The position numbers were made by a program, and so were the translations under genes. From positions 2,232,001 through 2,296,000 of the forward strand of contig NZ_CP170339.1 in assembly GCF_042445055.1 (NCBI RefSeq): a DNA stretch of 64,000 bases, in the 5' to 3' direction. How positions within the stretch are numbered: the stretch's first letter is position 1; the number at the start of each line of letters is the position of its first letter. Below are positions 43,893-52,242 of this stretch, piece by piece. Origin of the DNA: Falsihalocynthiibacter sp042445055 (lineage in GTDB: Bacteria > Pseudomonadota > Alphaproteobacteria > Rhodobacterales > Rhodobacteraceae). The notes beneath the pieces were generated by a model that saw only the letters and a list, made by a program, of their open reading frames with translations, did no database searches and was not told the origin of the DNA.

Positions 43893-43957
43893 CGCAGCAC
43901 TCCCTCTTTCCAAGAGAATAGCGCCTCATGGAAGGCTGACAAGCATAGAGGCGTGAA

Positions 43958-46183
43958 TTACCCTTCGATTTTGCGCAAATCAGCGACAGAAAGACACAAA
44001 TTGCGAATACGGCTCAACAAATTGAGACGATTGCGGCGTGTCACCTGACTTTCGGTGTTAATTTGCACAGCTTCAAAGAATGCATCAATCGGTGCCCGAA
44101 GCGCGGCCATGGCGCTCATTGCGCCCGCAAAATCTTCGGCTTCAATGGCCGGAGAGATTGCAGCCTCGCCCGCATCCAACGCGGCAAACAGTGCTTTCTC
44201 TTCTGCTTCCTGTGCGAATTTCACATCCGCGCCATAGGAATACTCTACGCCATCAGCTTCCTCTGCTTGCGAAAGGATGTTGTTCGCGCGCTTAAAGCCG
44301 AGCAAGAGGTTCTCGCCGTCATCGGTTTTCAGGAAGTCGGCCAGTGCCTCTGCACGCTTCACAAGCAGATTGATGTCGTCGTTGCCATCCATTGCAAGGC
44401 AAGCGTCAATCACATCGTGGCGGATACCTTTATCCTTGAGGTAGGTTTTCAAGCGATCGTGGAAGAACGAAAGCAGGTCCGCCGACGTCGCAGGCAGTTG
44501 TTTTTCAACCTCTTTGATGTGCTCTTTTGCGTCCCCACCGGCGCTCGCGAGCACGGTGCTAATCGCCGCACCAAATACACCGTGTGCCGCGATTTCGTTC
44601 AGCATATCTGTAAGCAGCTCGGCGCATTTCGCGTCTTCGCCATTTTGCGCAATCTCATGACGCAGCAATTGTGCGTCAATATAGCGTGATAGCCCCAAGC
44701 GAACGTCATTTTCCAAGACCAAACGAATAATGCCCAAAGCTGCGCGGCGCAGCGCAAACGGATCCTTGGAGCCTGTTGGCTTTTCGTCTACAGCCCAAAA
44801 ACCAGTGAGCTTGTCCAGCTTATCCGCCAGCGCAACGGCCACAGATACCGGTTCACTCGGAACGTCATCGCTTGGTCCGAGAGGGGCATAATGCGCCTCA
44901 CAGGCGTTCGCCACTTCTTGCGGAAGGCCCGCTTCATGGGCGTAATACCGCCCCATAAGCCCTTGAAGTTCCGGGAATTCATAGACCATTTCGCTCGACA
45001 AGTCCGCCTTGGCAACCTTCGCCGCTTGAACCGCAAGTTTAGGGTCTGCCTGAACCACAGCGGCCAAATCCTCGGAGAGAGCGCAGATGCGTTCGATCCG
45101 CTCTGCTTCGGTGCCGAGCTTGTTATGGAAGGTCACATTTGCCAACGCATCCGTCCATTGCGCCATATCGGATTTGGCAATACGAAGATCATTCTCCCAA
45201 AAGAATTTCGCATCCGACAAACGCGCGAACAGAACCTTCTGGTTCCCCGCGAGGATTGTTGCGCCATTGTCGGTTGTTTCACGGTTGGCCACGGTTACGA
45301 ACTTCTCAATTCGGCCTGTTTTCGGGTTGCGCACAGAGAAAAACTTCTGGTGCTCTTTCATGCTGGTTTGCAGCACCTCAGCAGGCAGACCAAGGAAGTC
45401 TTCTGCGATATCACCCATTAAAACGACAGGCCATTCAACCAATCCCGACACCTCGGCCAGAAGGCCGTTATCCTCAACAACTTCAAGGCCTTGCGCGAAG
45501 GCTTGGTTGGTCGCGTCATTCCAGATATGGTCCGCGCGCTCTTCTGAAGAGAGCACAACATGTGCGGCCTTTAGCTTGGTTTGGTAATCCTCGAAATGGG
45601 CCACCTTGATCACATCCGGCGCCATGAACCTGTGCCCGCGCGTTGTGTCAGACGCAGAAATACCATCAACCTCCAGCGGAACAATATTTGCGCCTGCGTC
45701 ATCGCTGATAATGCAAAGGATACTGTGCAACGGGCGCACCCACTTCAGGCTACCAGTTCCCCAGCGCATGGATTTGGGCCATGGGAAATTACGGATGGTC
45801 GCCTCAAGGGTTTCGGCCACGATTTCCGCGGCGGGTCGTCCTGATTTCTTGATGACGGCATAGTAGACTTGGCCTTTTTTGTCATCGCGAACTTGCAGAT
45901 CCTCTTTGGCGACGCCAGCGCCACGCAGGAATCCCTCAATTGCTTTGTCTGGCGCGCCGACCTTTGGGCCTTTGCGCTCTTCGACGGTATCTGGGCTTTC
46001 GCTCAGCACCCCTTCAACCGACAGCGCAAGGCGGCGTGGCGTCGCGAATGCTCCGGCGGATGCATATGTCAGCCCTGCCTCGACCAATCCGTCGGTCATC
46101 ATTTTTTTGAGATCCGCAGCGGCACGTGCTTGCATACGTGCGGGGATTTCTTCGGAGAAGAGTTCGATCAGAAGGTCAGCCAT
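43958..46183 (-). CDS. glyS: Glycyl-tRNA synthetase beta subunit
   Basis: Beta chain of the alpha2beta2 bacterial glycyl-tRNA synthetase, 741 residues. Starts MADLLIELFSEEIPARMQARA, the standard N-terminus, then RRLALSVEGV, GHRFMAP, MKEHQKFFSV, and an anticodon-binding-like C-terminus (RNRLNLLSRIRNLCLSVADL). It needs GlyQ, encoded two genes upstream, and a small gene lies between them. Confidence 0.96.
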   Translation of the reverse strand: MADLLIELFSEEIPARMQARAAADLKKMMTDGLVEAGLTYASAGAFATPRRLALSVEGVLSESPDTVEERKGPKVGAPDKAIEGFLRGAGVAKEDLQVRDDKKGQVYYAVIKKSGRPAAEIVAETLEATIRNFPWPKSMRWGTGSLKWVRPLHSILCIISDDAGANIVPLEVDGISASDTTRGHRFMAPDVIKVAHFEDYQTKLKAAHVVLSSEERADHIWNDATNQAFAQGLEVVEDNGLLAEVSGLVEWPVVLMGDIAEDFLGLPAEVLQTSMKEHQKFFSVRNPKTGRIEKFVTVANRETTDNGATILAGNQKVLFARLSDAKFFWENDLRIAKSDMAQWTDALANVTFHNKLGTEAERIERICALSEDLAAVVQADPKLAVQAAKVAKADLSSEMVYEFPELQGLMGRYYAHEAGLPQEVANACEAHYAPLGPSDDVPSEPVSVAVALADKLDKLTGFWAVDEKPTGSKDPFALRRAALGIIRLVLENDVRLGLSRYIDAQLLRHEIAQNGEDAKCAELLTDMLNEIAAHGVFGAAISTVLASAGGDAKEHIKEVEKQLPATSADLLSFFHDRLKTYLKDKGIRHDVIDACLAMDGNDDINLLVKRAEALADFLKTDDGENLLLGFKRANNILSQAEEADGVEYSYGADVKFAQEAEEKALFAALDAGEAAISPAIEAEDFAGAMSAMAALRAPIDAFFEAVQINTESQVTRRNRLNLLSRIRNLCLSVADLRKIEG

Positions 46184-46186
46184 GAT

Positions 46187-46720
46187 TTAGTCTTTCACAG
46201 AAGGGACAGGTGGGCAGGAAGCAGGAACGGGATCGCCGTTAAAGTGATGCTCGCCACATGTGTTGATTTGATGCCATGCATAGGCACGGCCGTCGTCATA
46301 AACCGCGAGAACGCGATCAATGCCGTAATGAATATTTTCTTCGCTCAGATAAGCGGTAGCATTTCCGGCCTCAAGGTCCGCGCCCAAGGCACGTGCATCA
46401 AAACACGAGAACCAATCAGGCGCGACCAGTGGTTCGGCGCTTGCGTAGGTCTTGAAGGTTTCGGTCATCATTGCGTTGGACATCGGCGTCGTAAAGCACG
46501 CGCGATACCGAATAGGAGAGCTATCGGAATCGATCCCCTCAAATCCAGCGATCAGCATGGGTTCGGGTGTGCCTGTCACCAAGTTGGTGATTTGGATTTC
46601 GGCGTCTGGCGAACTCGCATTCACGCGATCATAGAAGCCGTAGACCTGAAAATAATACATCGCGCCGCCCGCGACCAATGCTGTAAGCACAATAATACCC
46701 GCTATTATTTTACCGATCAT
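46187..46720 (-). CDS. DUF6446-like membrane-anchored small protein between glyQ and glyS
   Basis: 177 residues: a single N-terminal membrane segment (IIAGIIVLTALVAGGAMYYF) and a periplasmic domain with cysteines in RACFTTP, FSCFDARAL, NTCGEHH and ASCPPVP. It fits a family seen in Rhodobacterales at this same place; its function is not known to me. Its start overlaps the glyQ stop by four bases and it ends three bases before glyS, so it is cotranscribed with the synthetase genes. Confidence 0.78.
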   Translation of the reverse strand: MIGKIIAGIIVLTALVAGGAMYYFQVYGFYDRVNASSPDAEIQITNLVTGTPEPMLIAGFEGIDSDSSPIRYRACFTTPMSNAMMTETFKTYASAEPLVAPDWFSCFDARALGADLEAGNATAYLSEENIHYGIDRVLAVYDDGRAYAWHQINTCGEHHFNGDPVPASCPPVPSVKD

Positions 46721-47664
46721 GCCTCAGCAGCCCAGCCACCGGCCTCTGTCTGAACGAACGCATCGGCACAGGCCTTAGAGAGCGCACGCACACGCCCGAT
46801 ATATGCCTGCCGCTCGGTCACGGAGATAACGCCGCGTGCATCAAGGAGGTTGAACAGGTGGCTCGCTTTGATCGCCTGATCATACGCAGGGTGCGCCATG
46901 ATGATGCGTTTGCCTGTCTTGGGGTCGTCTACGGGCTGCTCCAGAATGGATTTGCACTCAGCCTCTGCATCAAGAAAATGCTGAAGCAGCGACTCTGTAT
47001 TGGCGACGTCAAAGTTCCAACGGCTGTATTCCTGCTCGGTTTGGCGGAAGACATCCCCATAAGTCAGCGCGATTGGTGCATTCGGATCGTTGTACGGCAT
47101 ATCCATAACGTGATCGACACCAAGGATATACATCGCCAAACGCTCAAGCCCATAGGTCAGCTCTCCCGAAACGGGGTGGCAATCATGGCCGCCGACCTGT
47201 TGGAAGTAAGTGAACTGGCTCACTTCCATACCGTCACACCAAACTTCCCAGCCAAGTCCCCAAGCGCCCAATGTTGGGCTTTCCCAGTCGTCCTCGACGA
47301 AACGGATATCGTGGATATCCATATCAACGCCGATCGCGGCCAATGATCCAAGGTACAATTCCTGCAACTCGGGCGGGCTTGGTTTGATCAGAACCTGATA
47401 CTGATAGTAATGCTGAAGACGGTTCGGGTTTTCGCCATAACGCCCATCCGTCGGACGGCGCGAAGGCTGAACATATGCCGCCGCCCATGCATTCGTTCCG
47501 AGCGAGCGAAGCGTTGTCGCGGGGTGGAATGTCCCCGCACCTACTTCCATGTCATAGGGTTGAAGCACCGCACATCCCTTTTGCGCCCAATAATTTTGCA
47601 GACGCAGAATAATCTCTTGGAAGCTCGTGGGCTTGGTGTTTTGTTCAGTTGCAGCGGCAGACAT
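46717..47664 (-). CDS. glyQ: Glycyl-tRNA synthetase alpha subunit
   Basis: Catalytic class II alpha subunit, 315 residues. Seen: SFQEIILRLQNYWAQKGC at the N-terminus, YDMEVGAGTFHPATTLRSLG, the class II motif region YVQPSRRPTDGRYGENPNRL, and ELTYGLERLAMYI (motif 3). It is first in a glyQ - DUF6446-like - glyS unit. Confidence 0.97.
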   Translation of the reverse strand: MSAAATEQNTKPTSFQEIILRLQNYWAQKGCAVLQPYDMEVGAGTFHPATTLRSLGTNAWAAAYVQPSRRPTDGRYGENPNRLQHYYQYQVLIKPSPPELQELYLGSLAAIGVDMDIHDIRFVEDDWESPTLGAWGLGWEVWCDGMEVSQFTYFQQVGGHDCHPVSGELTYGLERLAMYILGVDHVMDMPYNDPNAPIALTYGDVFRQTEQEYSRWNFDVANTESLLQHFLDAEAECKSILEQPVDDPKTGKRIIMAHPAYDQAIKASHLFNLLDARGVISVTERQAYIGRVRALSKACADAFVQTEAGGWAAEA

Positions 47665-47806
47665 GACGGACCCTTCTTAAAATTCATGTCCCAAATACGC
47701 ATCCCTGCGGGCACGGTCAATCGGTTGGTCTTGCATTATTGGCCTGCAATGCGCAAAACGAATGCAAACGCGTGAACAGACAACCAACATAGGAAACACA
47801 ACCGTC

Positions 47807-49579
47807 ATGCTCCAAGCCCGACATTCGGTTCCAGCCACATTATTAACCCTTATTTTATCTCTCAGTTTTTTCTTCTCTTCCCCCGCAATTGCGCAAACTC
47901 CACAAGACACTTGGATTCAAATCGAGGCACACCCCTCGTTGAACGAAGCCCAGACGCGTTCGCGGGCCTATTCCGGAGCATTTGACAATGTTGGCGGGTT
48001 TCGGAGTAATTCCGGTTGGTATGTAATCGCACTTGGCCCATACACAGAGGCCCAGGCAACACGCGAGCTAAACCGCCTTCTGAGCGAGAACCTCATTCCG
48101 CGCGACAGCTATCTGGCACAATCACGCGTCTATACCCAACAATTCTGGCCCTTCGGCGGCACTTCGTTGACCGATCCAACACCAACGGTGCAGGACGACT
48201 CGTCTCCGCTTCAACCCACAGAGCCGGTTGGTGAACTCATCAACATTCCGGACGAGACACCCGCGCAGGCCCGCGCCAGCGAACGCGCGCTTTCGCGCAC
48301 CGAGAAGATGGCACTTCAGGAAGCACTCAAGTGGGAGGGCTTTTACAGCAGCGCAATCGACGGCGCATTCGGGCGCGGCACACGTTCGGCAATGGGTGAA
48401 TATCAGGCGGCCAAAGGCTATGACGTAACAGGTATCCTAACAACCAAGCAGCGCACTGAATTGATCAACAAATTCAACGAGGTATTCACAAAAGCGGGCA
48501 TGGCGCCCTATAACGACAGCAAAGCGGGCATCGCGATCCGCCTGCCGCTCGATTTGGTGGAGTTTGACAAGTATGACGCGCCCTTCGTTCATTTCAAACC
48601 CCAAGGCGACAGCAAAGTTTCCGTTTCTCTGATTTCGCAAAAAGGCGATCAGGCGACACTCTTTGGCCTCTACGAGATCATGCAAACACTGGAAATCGTG
48701 CCGCTCAACGGTCAACGCGAGCGCAAGGAAAACAGCTTTGAGCTGCGTGGAAATAACGACGAGATAAACTCCTACACCTTCGCGCAACTCACCGATGGCG
48801 CGATCAAAGGGTTTACGCTGGTCTGGCCCGCAGGCGATCGCGGCAACATGAACCGCATCGTTGACGCCATGAAATCAAGCTTCACCTCCCTTGGCACTGT
48901 GGCGCTGGACGATCTTGCAGGCGCTGACCAAGGCGAGCAACGGATTGATCTGCTCTCGGGTCTTGAAATTCGCAAGCCGGAAATCTCGCGCTCGGGTTTC
49001 TATCTTGATGGCAACGGAACTGTTTTGACCACAAGCGAAGTTGTTGGCTCTTGTGATAAACTGACGCTCGACAACACCTACCCCGCAGAGCTCGTTTTCG
49101 CGGACAAAGACCTTGGCCTCGCGGTTCTGCGACCCACCGAGAAGCTTGCACCACTTGGTTATGCAAATTTCGTAGCGTCCGAGCCTCGCCTAAACTCTGA
49201 GGTCGCGGTTGCGGGTTACTCATATGAGGGCGCGCTGGACGCACCGACACTGACATTCGGAACACTTGCCGATGTACGTGGCCTTGGAGGTGAGCAGAAC
49301 ATGCAGCGTCTTGAGCTTACGACACTTGCTGGCGACGCTGGCGGTCCGGTTGTGAACTCGGGCGGTGCCGTTATTGGTATGCTTCGCACTCCCGAAGGTA
49401 ACGGAGATCGCAAACTTCCTGAAAACGTAAGCTTTGCATCCTCTGCAAGCGCAATCACCGCGGCCCTCAATGCCAACGGCGTCACGCTGAGCACCTCGGA
49501 CGCAACCGAAGCCTTACACCCCGTCGATCTAAGCGCACGGGCGTCGGACATGACGGTTCTGGTGAGTTGCTGGAAATAG
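47807..49579 (+). CDS. Secreted SPOR-like / peptidoglycan-binding / trypsin-fold protein with lost catalytic residues
   Basis: 590 residues. The signal peptide ends SSPAIAQT. Residues about 35-115 resemble a SPOR domain (SGWYVIALGPYTEAQATREL), and about 175-240 a PG_binding_1 domain (LQEALKWEGFYSSAIDGAFG, TRSAMGEYQAAKGYDVTG). The last third is a trypsin/HtrA-like fold, but the His position reads VLTTSEVV (Glu411) and the nucleophile motif reads GDAGGP (Ala511); Asp435 is kept in DLGLAVL. So it is probably a non-catalytic wall-binding protein. The start at 47807 is a judgement; an in-frame ATG at 47762 is also possible. It ends at a terminator. Confidence 0.82.
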   Translation: MLQARHSVPATLLTLILSLSFFFSSPAIAQTPQDTWIQIEAHPSLNEAQTRSRAYSGAFDNVGGFRSNSGWYVIALGPYTEAQATRELNRLLSENLIPRDSYLAQSRVYTQQFWPFGGTSLTDPTPTVQDDSSPLQPTEPVGELINIPDETPAQARASERALSRTEKMALQEALKWEGFYSSAIDGAFGRGTRSAMGEYQAAKGYDVTGILTTKQRTELINKFNEVFTKAGMAPYNDSKAGIAIRLPLDLVEFDKYDAPFVHFKPQGDSKVSVSLISQKGDQATLFGLYEIMQTLEIVPLNGQRERKENSFELRGNNDEINSYTFAQLTDGAIKGFTLVWPAGDRGNMNRIVDAMKSSFTSLGTVALDDLAGADQGEQRIDLLSGLEIRKPEISRSGFYLDGNGTVLTTSEVVGSCDKLTLDNTYPAELVFADKDLGLAVLRPTEKLAPLGYANFVASEPRLNSEVAVAGYSYEGALDAPTLTFGTLADVRGLGGEQNMQRLELTTLAGDAGGPVVNSGGAVIGMLRTPEGNGDRKLPENVSFASSASAITAALNANGVTLSTSDATEALHPVDLSARASDMTVLVSCWK

Positions 49580-49588
49580 AAACAGATC

Positions 49589-49615
49589 AGGGCGTCCTAA
49601 GCGGGCGCCCTTTTT
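49589..49615 (+). terminator. Rho-independent terminator of the pseudo-protease gene
   Basis: Nine-base stem (AGGGCGTCC / GGGCGCCCT, one T-G wobble), a five-base loop and a TTTTT tail, nine bases after the stop codon. Confidence 0.88.
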
Positions 49616-49616
49616 A

Positions 49617-50714
49617 TTAGCCGACGTGGAAAAGTGTCGAGAACAACTTGGGATCAAAGCTCTGCGCGGCGAATGTTTCCCCTTCGGTGAGGACACTCAC
49701 CGCATCATGGCTGTGCAGGCTTTCTTGATGGCTCGCCACGATCCGATAATCCAAAATGCGGTCGTCATTCTGTAACTGCTCACTAAACAGCCGCGCAGCA
49801 TCCTCAACAAAAATCGGATTGGCCGCATTCAGTTCGGCAAAGGCTTGTTCGTCCTCGCGCTTCACCATCACTTGTGTTTCTGTCGGAACACTTTGACGGC
49901 AAAGGTCAATCAAGTCCTCAAACCAAAGGCGCGGCTTCGCGGGATCCAATAGAACCGAAATCCGCGCTACAGAGCGCTGAGAATGTGGCGTCGCCAATTG
50001 GTTGCGCGTCTGGCGTGCGTGCTCGGACAATTCAAGCGAACAAGGACAGGTCGAGGAATAAACGTAATCCAAGTGAATGATTTTCATCACCTTGCCCGCA
50101 GTTTCTACCAACTCCAGCGCGATATTATAGTACTGATACCCCGCCAATCCCGACCGAAGACTCTTGAGCTTCATCGGAAACGAAAACGCCATCTGGATGC
50201 GTGCGTCGAAACTGTCCAGATCGGTCTTGTAGTCGGCCAGCGCGGCCTCAATCACATCAAAGCTAAACACCCGCTCCGCATGTTTATAGAACGTGCGCAT
50301 GATGCGGGACATGTTGATGCCCTTTTTGCCAGCCTCAAGACTGACAGTGCCCGTAACCGAAGTTTCAAGCGCAAGGTCGCCGCCTGCGCGCGCCTGAAAA
50401 CGGATCGGCAAGCGAAAGTTCGAAATGCCCACGTGTTGAATTTGGCGACGCGCACCACGGATCAGGCTCTCCGGCCCGTTCTGTAGGTCAGGGAGACTCG
50501 AGCGATAGGCTTCGTCGGCGGTAAATTCTTCGGGGTAGGCCCGCGCAAGGGCAGGATAATTTTCGATTTCGCGATGCGGTAGCAAACGCGCGATCGCAGG
50601 GTCCAGCTCGGCGATTTCAGTAGGCGTAGCATGCGCCGCCCACTCTTTGAGGAGATCCAAAGCTGCCTGCGCATTTGCGCGCGACGCAGCCGATTTCGGC
50701 AAAGTGGTACTCAT
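49617..50714 (-). CDS. folE2: GTP cyclohydrolase IB (FolE2)
   Basis: 365-residue GTP cyclohydrolase of the FolE2 type, which makes dihydroneopterin triphosphate for folate without strict need for zinc. The family's STCPCS metal/active-site motif is present (YVYSSTCPCSLELSEHARQ), with HSQRSVARISVLLD just after. It supplies the same pathway as folB and folP, 9-11 kb to the left. No metal-regulated operator was recognised upstream. Confidence 0.92.
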   Translation of the reverse strand: MSTTLPKSAASRANAQAALDLLKEWAAHATPTEIAELDPAIARLLPHREIENYPALARAYPEEFTADEAYRSSLPDLQNGPESLIRGARRQIQHVGISNFRLPIRFQARAGGDLALETSVTGTVSLEAGKKGINMSRIMRTFYKHAERVFSFDVIEAALADYKTDLDSFDARIQMAFSFPMKLKSLRSGLAGYQYYNIALELVETAGKVMKIIHLDYVYSSTCPCSLELSEHARQTRNQLATPHSQRSVARISVLLDPAKPRLWFEDLIDLCRQSVPTETQVMVKREDEQAFAELNAANPIFVEDAARLFSEQLQNDDRILDYRIVASHQESLHSHDAVSVLTEGETFAAQSFDPKLFSTLFHVG

Positions 50715-50748
50715 CCTAAATCCCCCAGCAGGCAGGCTATTCTAGGCA

Positions 50749-50781
50749 GTATTGCCCACGAAATCCAAACGCGGGCAATAC
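50749..50781 (-). repeat. Hairpin between metZ and folE2
   Basis: Nine-base inverted repeat GTATTGCCC / GGGCAATAC around a 15-base loop, 11 bases after the metZ stop. There is no T-tract. It may be a weak terminator or an RNA 3' stabiliser. Confidence 0.45.
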
Positions 50782-50791
50782 ATTTCATATA

Positions 50792-51976
50792 TCAAACAGC
50801 GTCAAGCGCCCCAAGGATGTCCTGCAAAAGATCATCGGAACACTCGATCCCAACGCTGATGCGTACAAGGCCGGGCGAGATGCCCAAAAGCGTTTTCTGG
50901 TCCTCTGGTAGGCGCTGGTGCGTTGTTGTGGCCGGATGGGTTACGATGCTTTTGGCATCACCGAGGTTGTTGGAAATGATGCAGATTTCCAAAGCGTTCA
51001 GGAATTTGAACGCCGCCTCTTGGCCGCCCTTCAGATCAATCGAGAGAACTGTTCCGCATTTTTCGAACTGCGCCTTGGCAATCTCGTTTTGCGGATGGCT
51101 CTTAAGGAATGGGAACAATACCCGCTCAAGCTTCTCGTGCCCCTCAAGCGCATTTGCAATCTTCTCGGCGGATTCCGCTTGTGCGCGGACCCGTAGATCG
51201 AGCGTCTCAAGACCCTTGAGCATAACCCACGCGTTGAATGGGCTCATCGCGCCACCGGTATGCTTGAGGTATGTCTCGAACGGACCGCGGATGAACTCCT
51301 TGGTGCCAAGGACCACTCCACCGAGGCAGCGCCCCTGCCCGTCGATGTGCTTGGTCGCCGAATACACGACGACATCCGCGCCAAATTCGATTGCGCGCGA
51401 GAAGACGGGCGTGGCGAACACGTTATCCACAATCACAGTTGCTTCAACCGCATGCGCGATTTCAGAGATCGCTTTCAAATCAACGACTTCGAGCGTTGGA
51501 TTGCTGACTGTCTCCAGGAAAACAGCTGCGGTATCAGCGCGAACGGCCTTGCGCCACTGGTCCAGATCAGCACCGTCCACAAAGGTAATCTCAACACCAA
51601 AGCGCGCCAGCACCTCTTCCAGAATGTACAAGCAAGAGCCGAACAACGCGCGCGAACTTACGACGTGATCGCCAGCCTTGAGGATAGACATCAGCGCGCC
51701 GTTCACGGCCGCCATACCGCTCGCCGTGGCAAACGCATCCTCGGCACCTTCGATGGCGGCGATGCGATCTTCGAACATCCGAACCGTCGGATTGCCATAG
51801 CGGGCGTAAATAAACTCGTCATCACCCAGCTCCACAAACCGCGCTTCGGCGGCTTCGGCGGTTTCATAGACAAAACCTTGGGTCATGAAGATTGACTCGG
51901 AAACCTCACCATATTGGCTACGGCGACTCCCTCCGTGGACCATTTTCGTACGCGCGTTCCAGTCTTTGCTCATCAT
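50792..51976 (-). CDS. metZ: O-succinylhomoserine sulfhydrylase
   Basis: PLP enzyme of the Cys/Met gamma family that incorporates sulfide into activated homoserine to give homocysteine. 394 residues; the PLP lysine lies in VYSATKHIDGQGRCLGG, a pattern typical of MetZ, and the C-terminus has VRISVGIECSDDLLQDI. GGATGAG precedes two adjacent ATG codons; the first is used here. A SAM-II riboswitch and a terminator lie in the leader, so it is repressed when S-adenosylmethionine is high. Confidence 0.94.
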   Translation of the reverse strand: MMSKDWNARTKMVHGGSRRSQYGEVSESIFMTQGFVYETAEAAEARFVELGDDEFIYARYGNPTVRMFEDRIAAIEGAEDAFATASGMAAVNGALMSILKAGDHVVSSRALFGSCLYILEEVLARFGVEITFVDGADLDQWRKAVRADTAAVFLETVSNPTLEVVDLKAISEIAHAVEATVIVDNVFATPVFSRAIEFGADVVVYSATKHIDGQGRCLGGVVLGTKEFIRGPFETYLKHTGGAMSPFNAWVMLKGLETLDLRVRAQAESAEKIANALEGHEKLERVLFPFLKSHPQNEIAKAQFEKCGTVLSIDLKGGQEAAFKFLNALEICIISNNLGDAKSIVTHPATTTHQRLPEDQKTLLGISPGLVRISVGIECSDDLLQDILGALDAV

Positions 51977-52011
51977 CTCATCCTTTGTAACTGTGCCCAG
52001 GATGCGGACAC

Positions 52012-52044
52012 AAAAAAAGCCCTCCGCAACAAGAAGCGAGGGGC
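52012..52044 (-). terminator. Intrinsic terminator in the metZ leader (riboswitch expression platform)
   Basis: On the minus strand, CCCTC-GC pairs with GC-GGAGGG around a short loop (one bulged base), followed by T7 at 52018-52012. It lies between the SAM-II aptamer and the metZ start. A competing pairing of GAGG plus GGG (52059-52050) with CCC and CTC of the terminator 5' strand is possible as antiterminator. Confidence 0.75.
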
Positions 52045-52055
52045 AATGTCCCAGA

Positions 52056-52112
52056 CCTCTTTAGCGGCATATTTTACGTGGCCCGCAAGCAGGAGAACAA
52101 ATCGCCACATCC
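52056..52112 (-). ncRNA. SAM-II riboswitch aptamer
   Basis: Minus-strand sequence contains the conserved SAM-II blocks in order: GTGGCGATTTG, CTGCTTGCGGG, CCACGTAAAA, and CCGCTAAAGAGG. P1 is GTGG pairing with CCAC, and the loop and tail form the pseudoknot. Alphaproteobacterial SAM-II elements precede metA, metX or metZ genes, and here metZ starts 80 bases downstream. The element begins about where the promoter at 52115-52143 would start the transcript. Confidence 0.9.
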
Positions 52113-52114
52113 TC

Positions 52115-52143
52115 TGAATACGAAGCGCCTGTCCAAAGGTCAA
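52115..52143 (-). promoter_or_regulatory. Sigma-70-type promoter of metZ
   Basis: On the minus strand, TTGACC (52143-52138), a 17-base spacer, then TATTCA (52120-52115). The predicted start site, near 52107-52110, is at the 5' edge of the riboswitch. Confidence 0.65.
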
Positions 52144-52178
52144 GCGAGAGTTCGTGCGTGCCGGCTGATCACAATTCG

Positions 52179-52207
52179 TTTACCCCCCTCTTGCTCTCGG
52201 GGGTAAA
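52179..52207. promoter_or_regulatory. Nine-base inverted repeat upstream of the GST gene
   Basis: TTTACCCCC and GGGGGTAAA separated by 11 bases, 36 bases before the GST start codon and upstream of the divergent metZ promoter. It could be an operator or a hairpin in the leader; no T-tract follows. Confidence 0.4.
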
Positions 52208-52242
52208 ACCGTCATCATCGGCGCGAAACATCAGGAGCATTT

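Noticed and set aside
50631..51668. Long open frame antisense to folE2 and metZ
   Set aside because: The sense frames encode clear enzymes with conserved motifs; the antisense protein has no recognisable domain.
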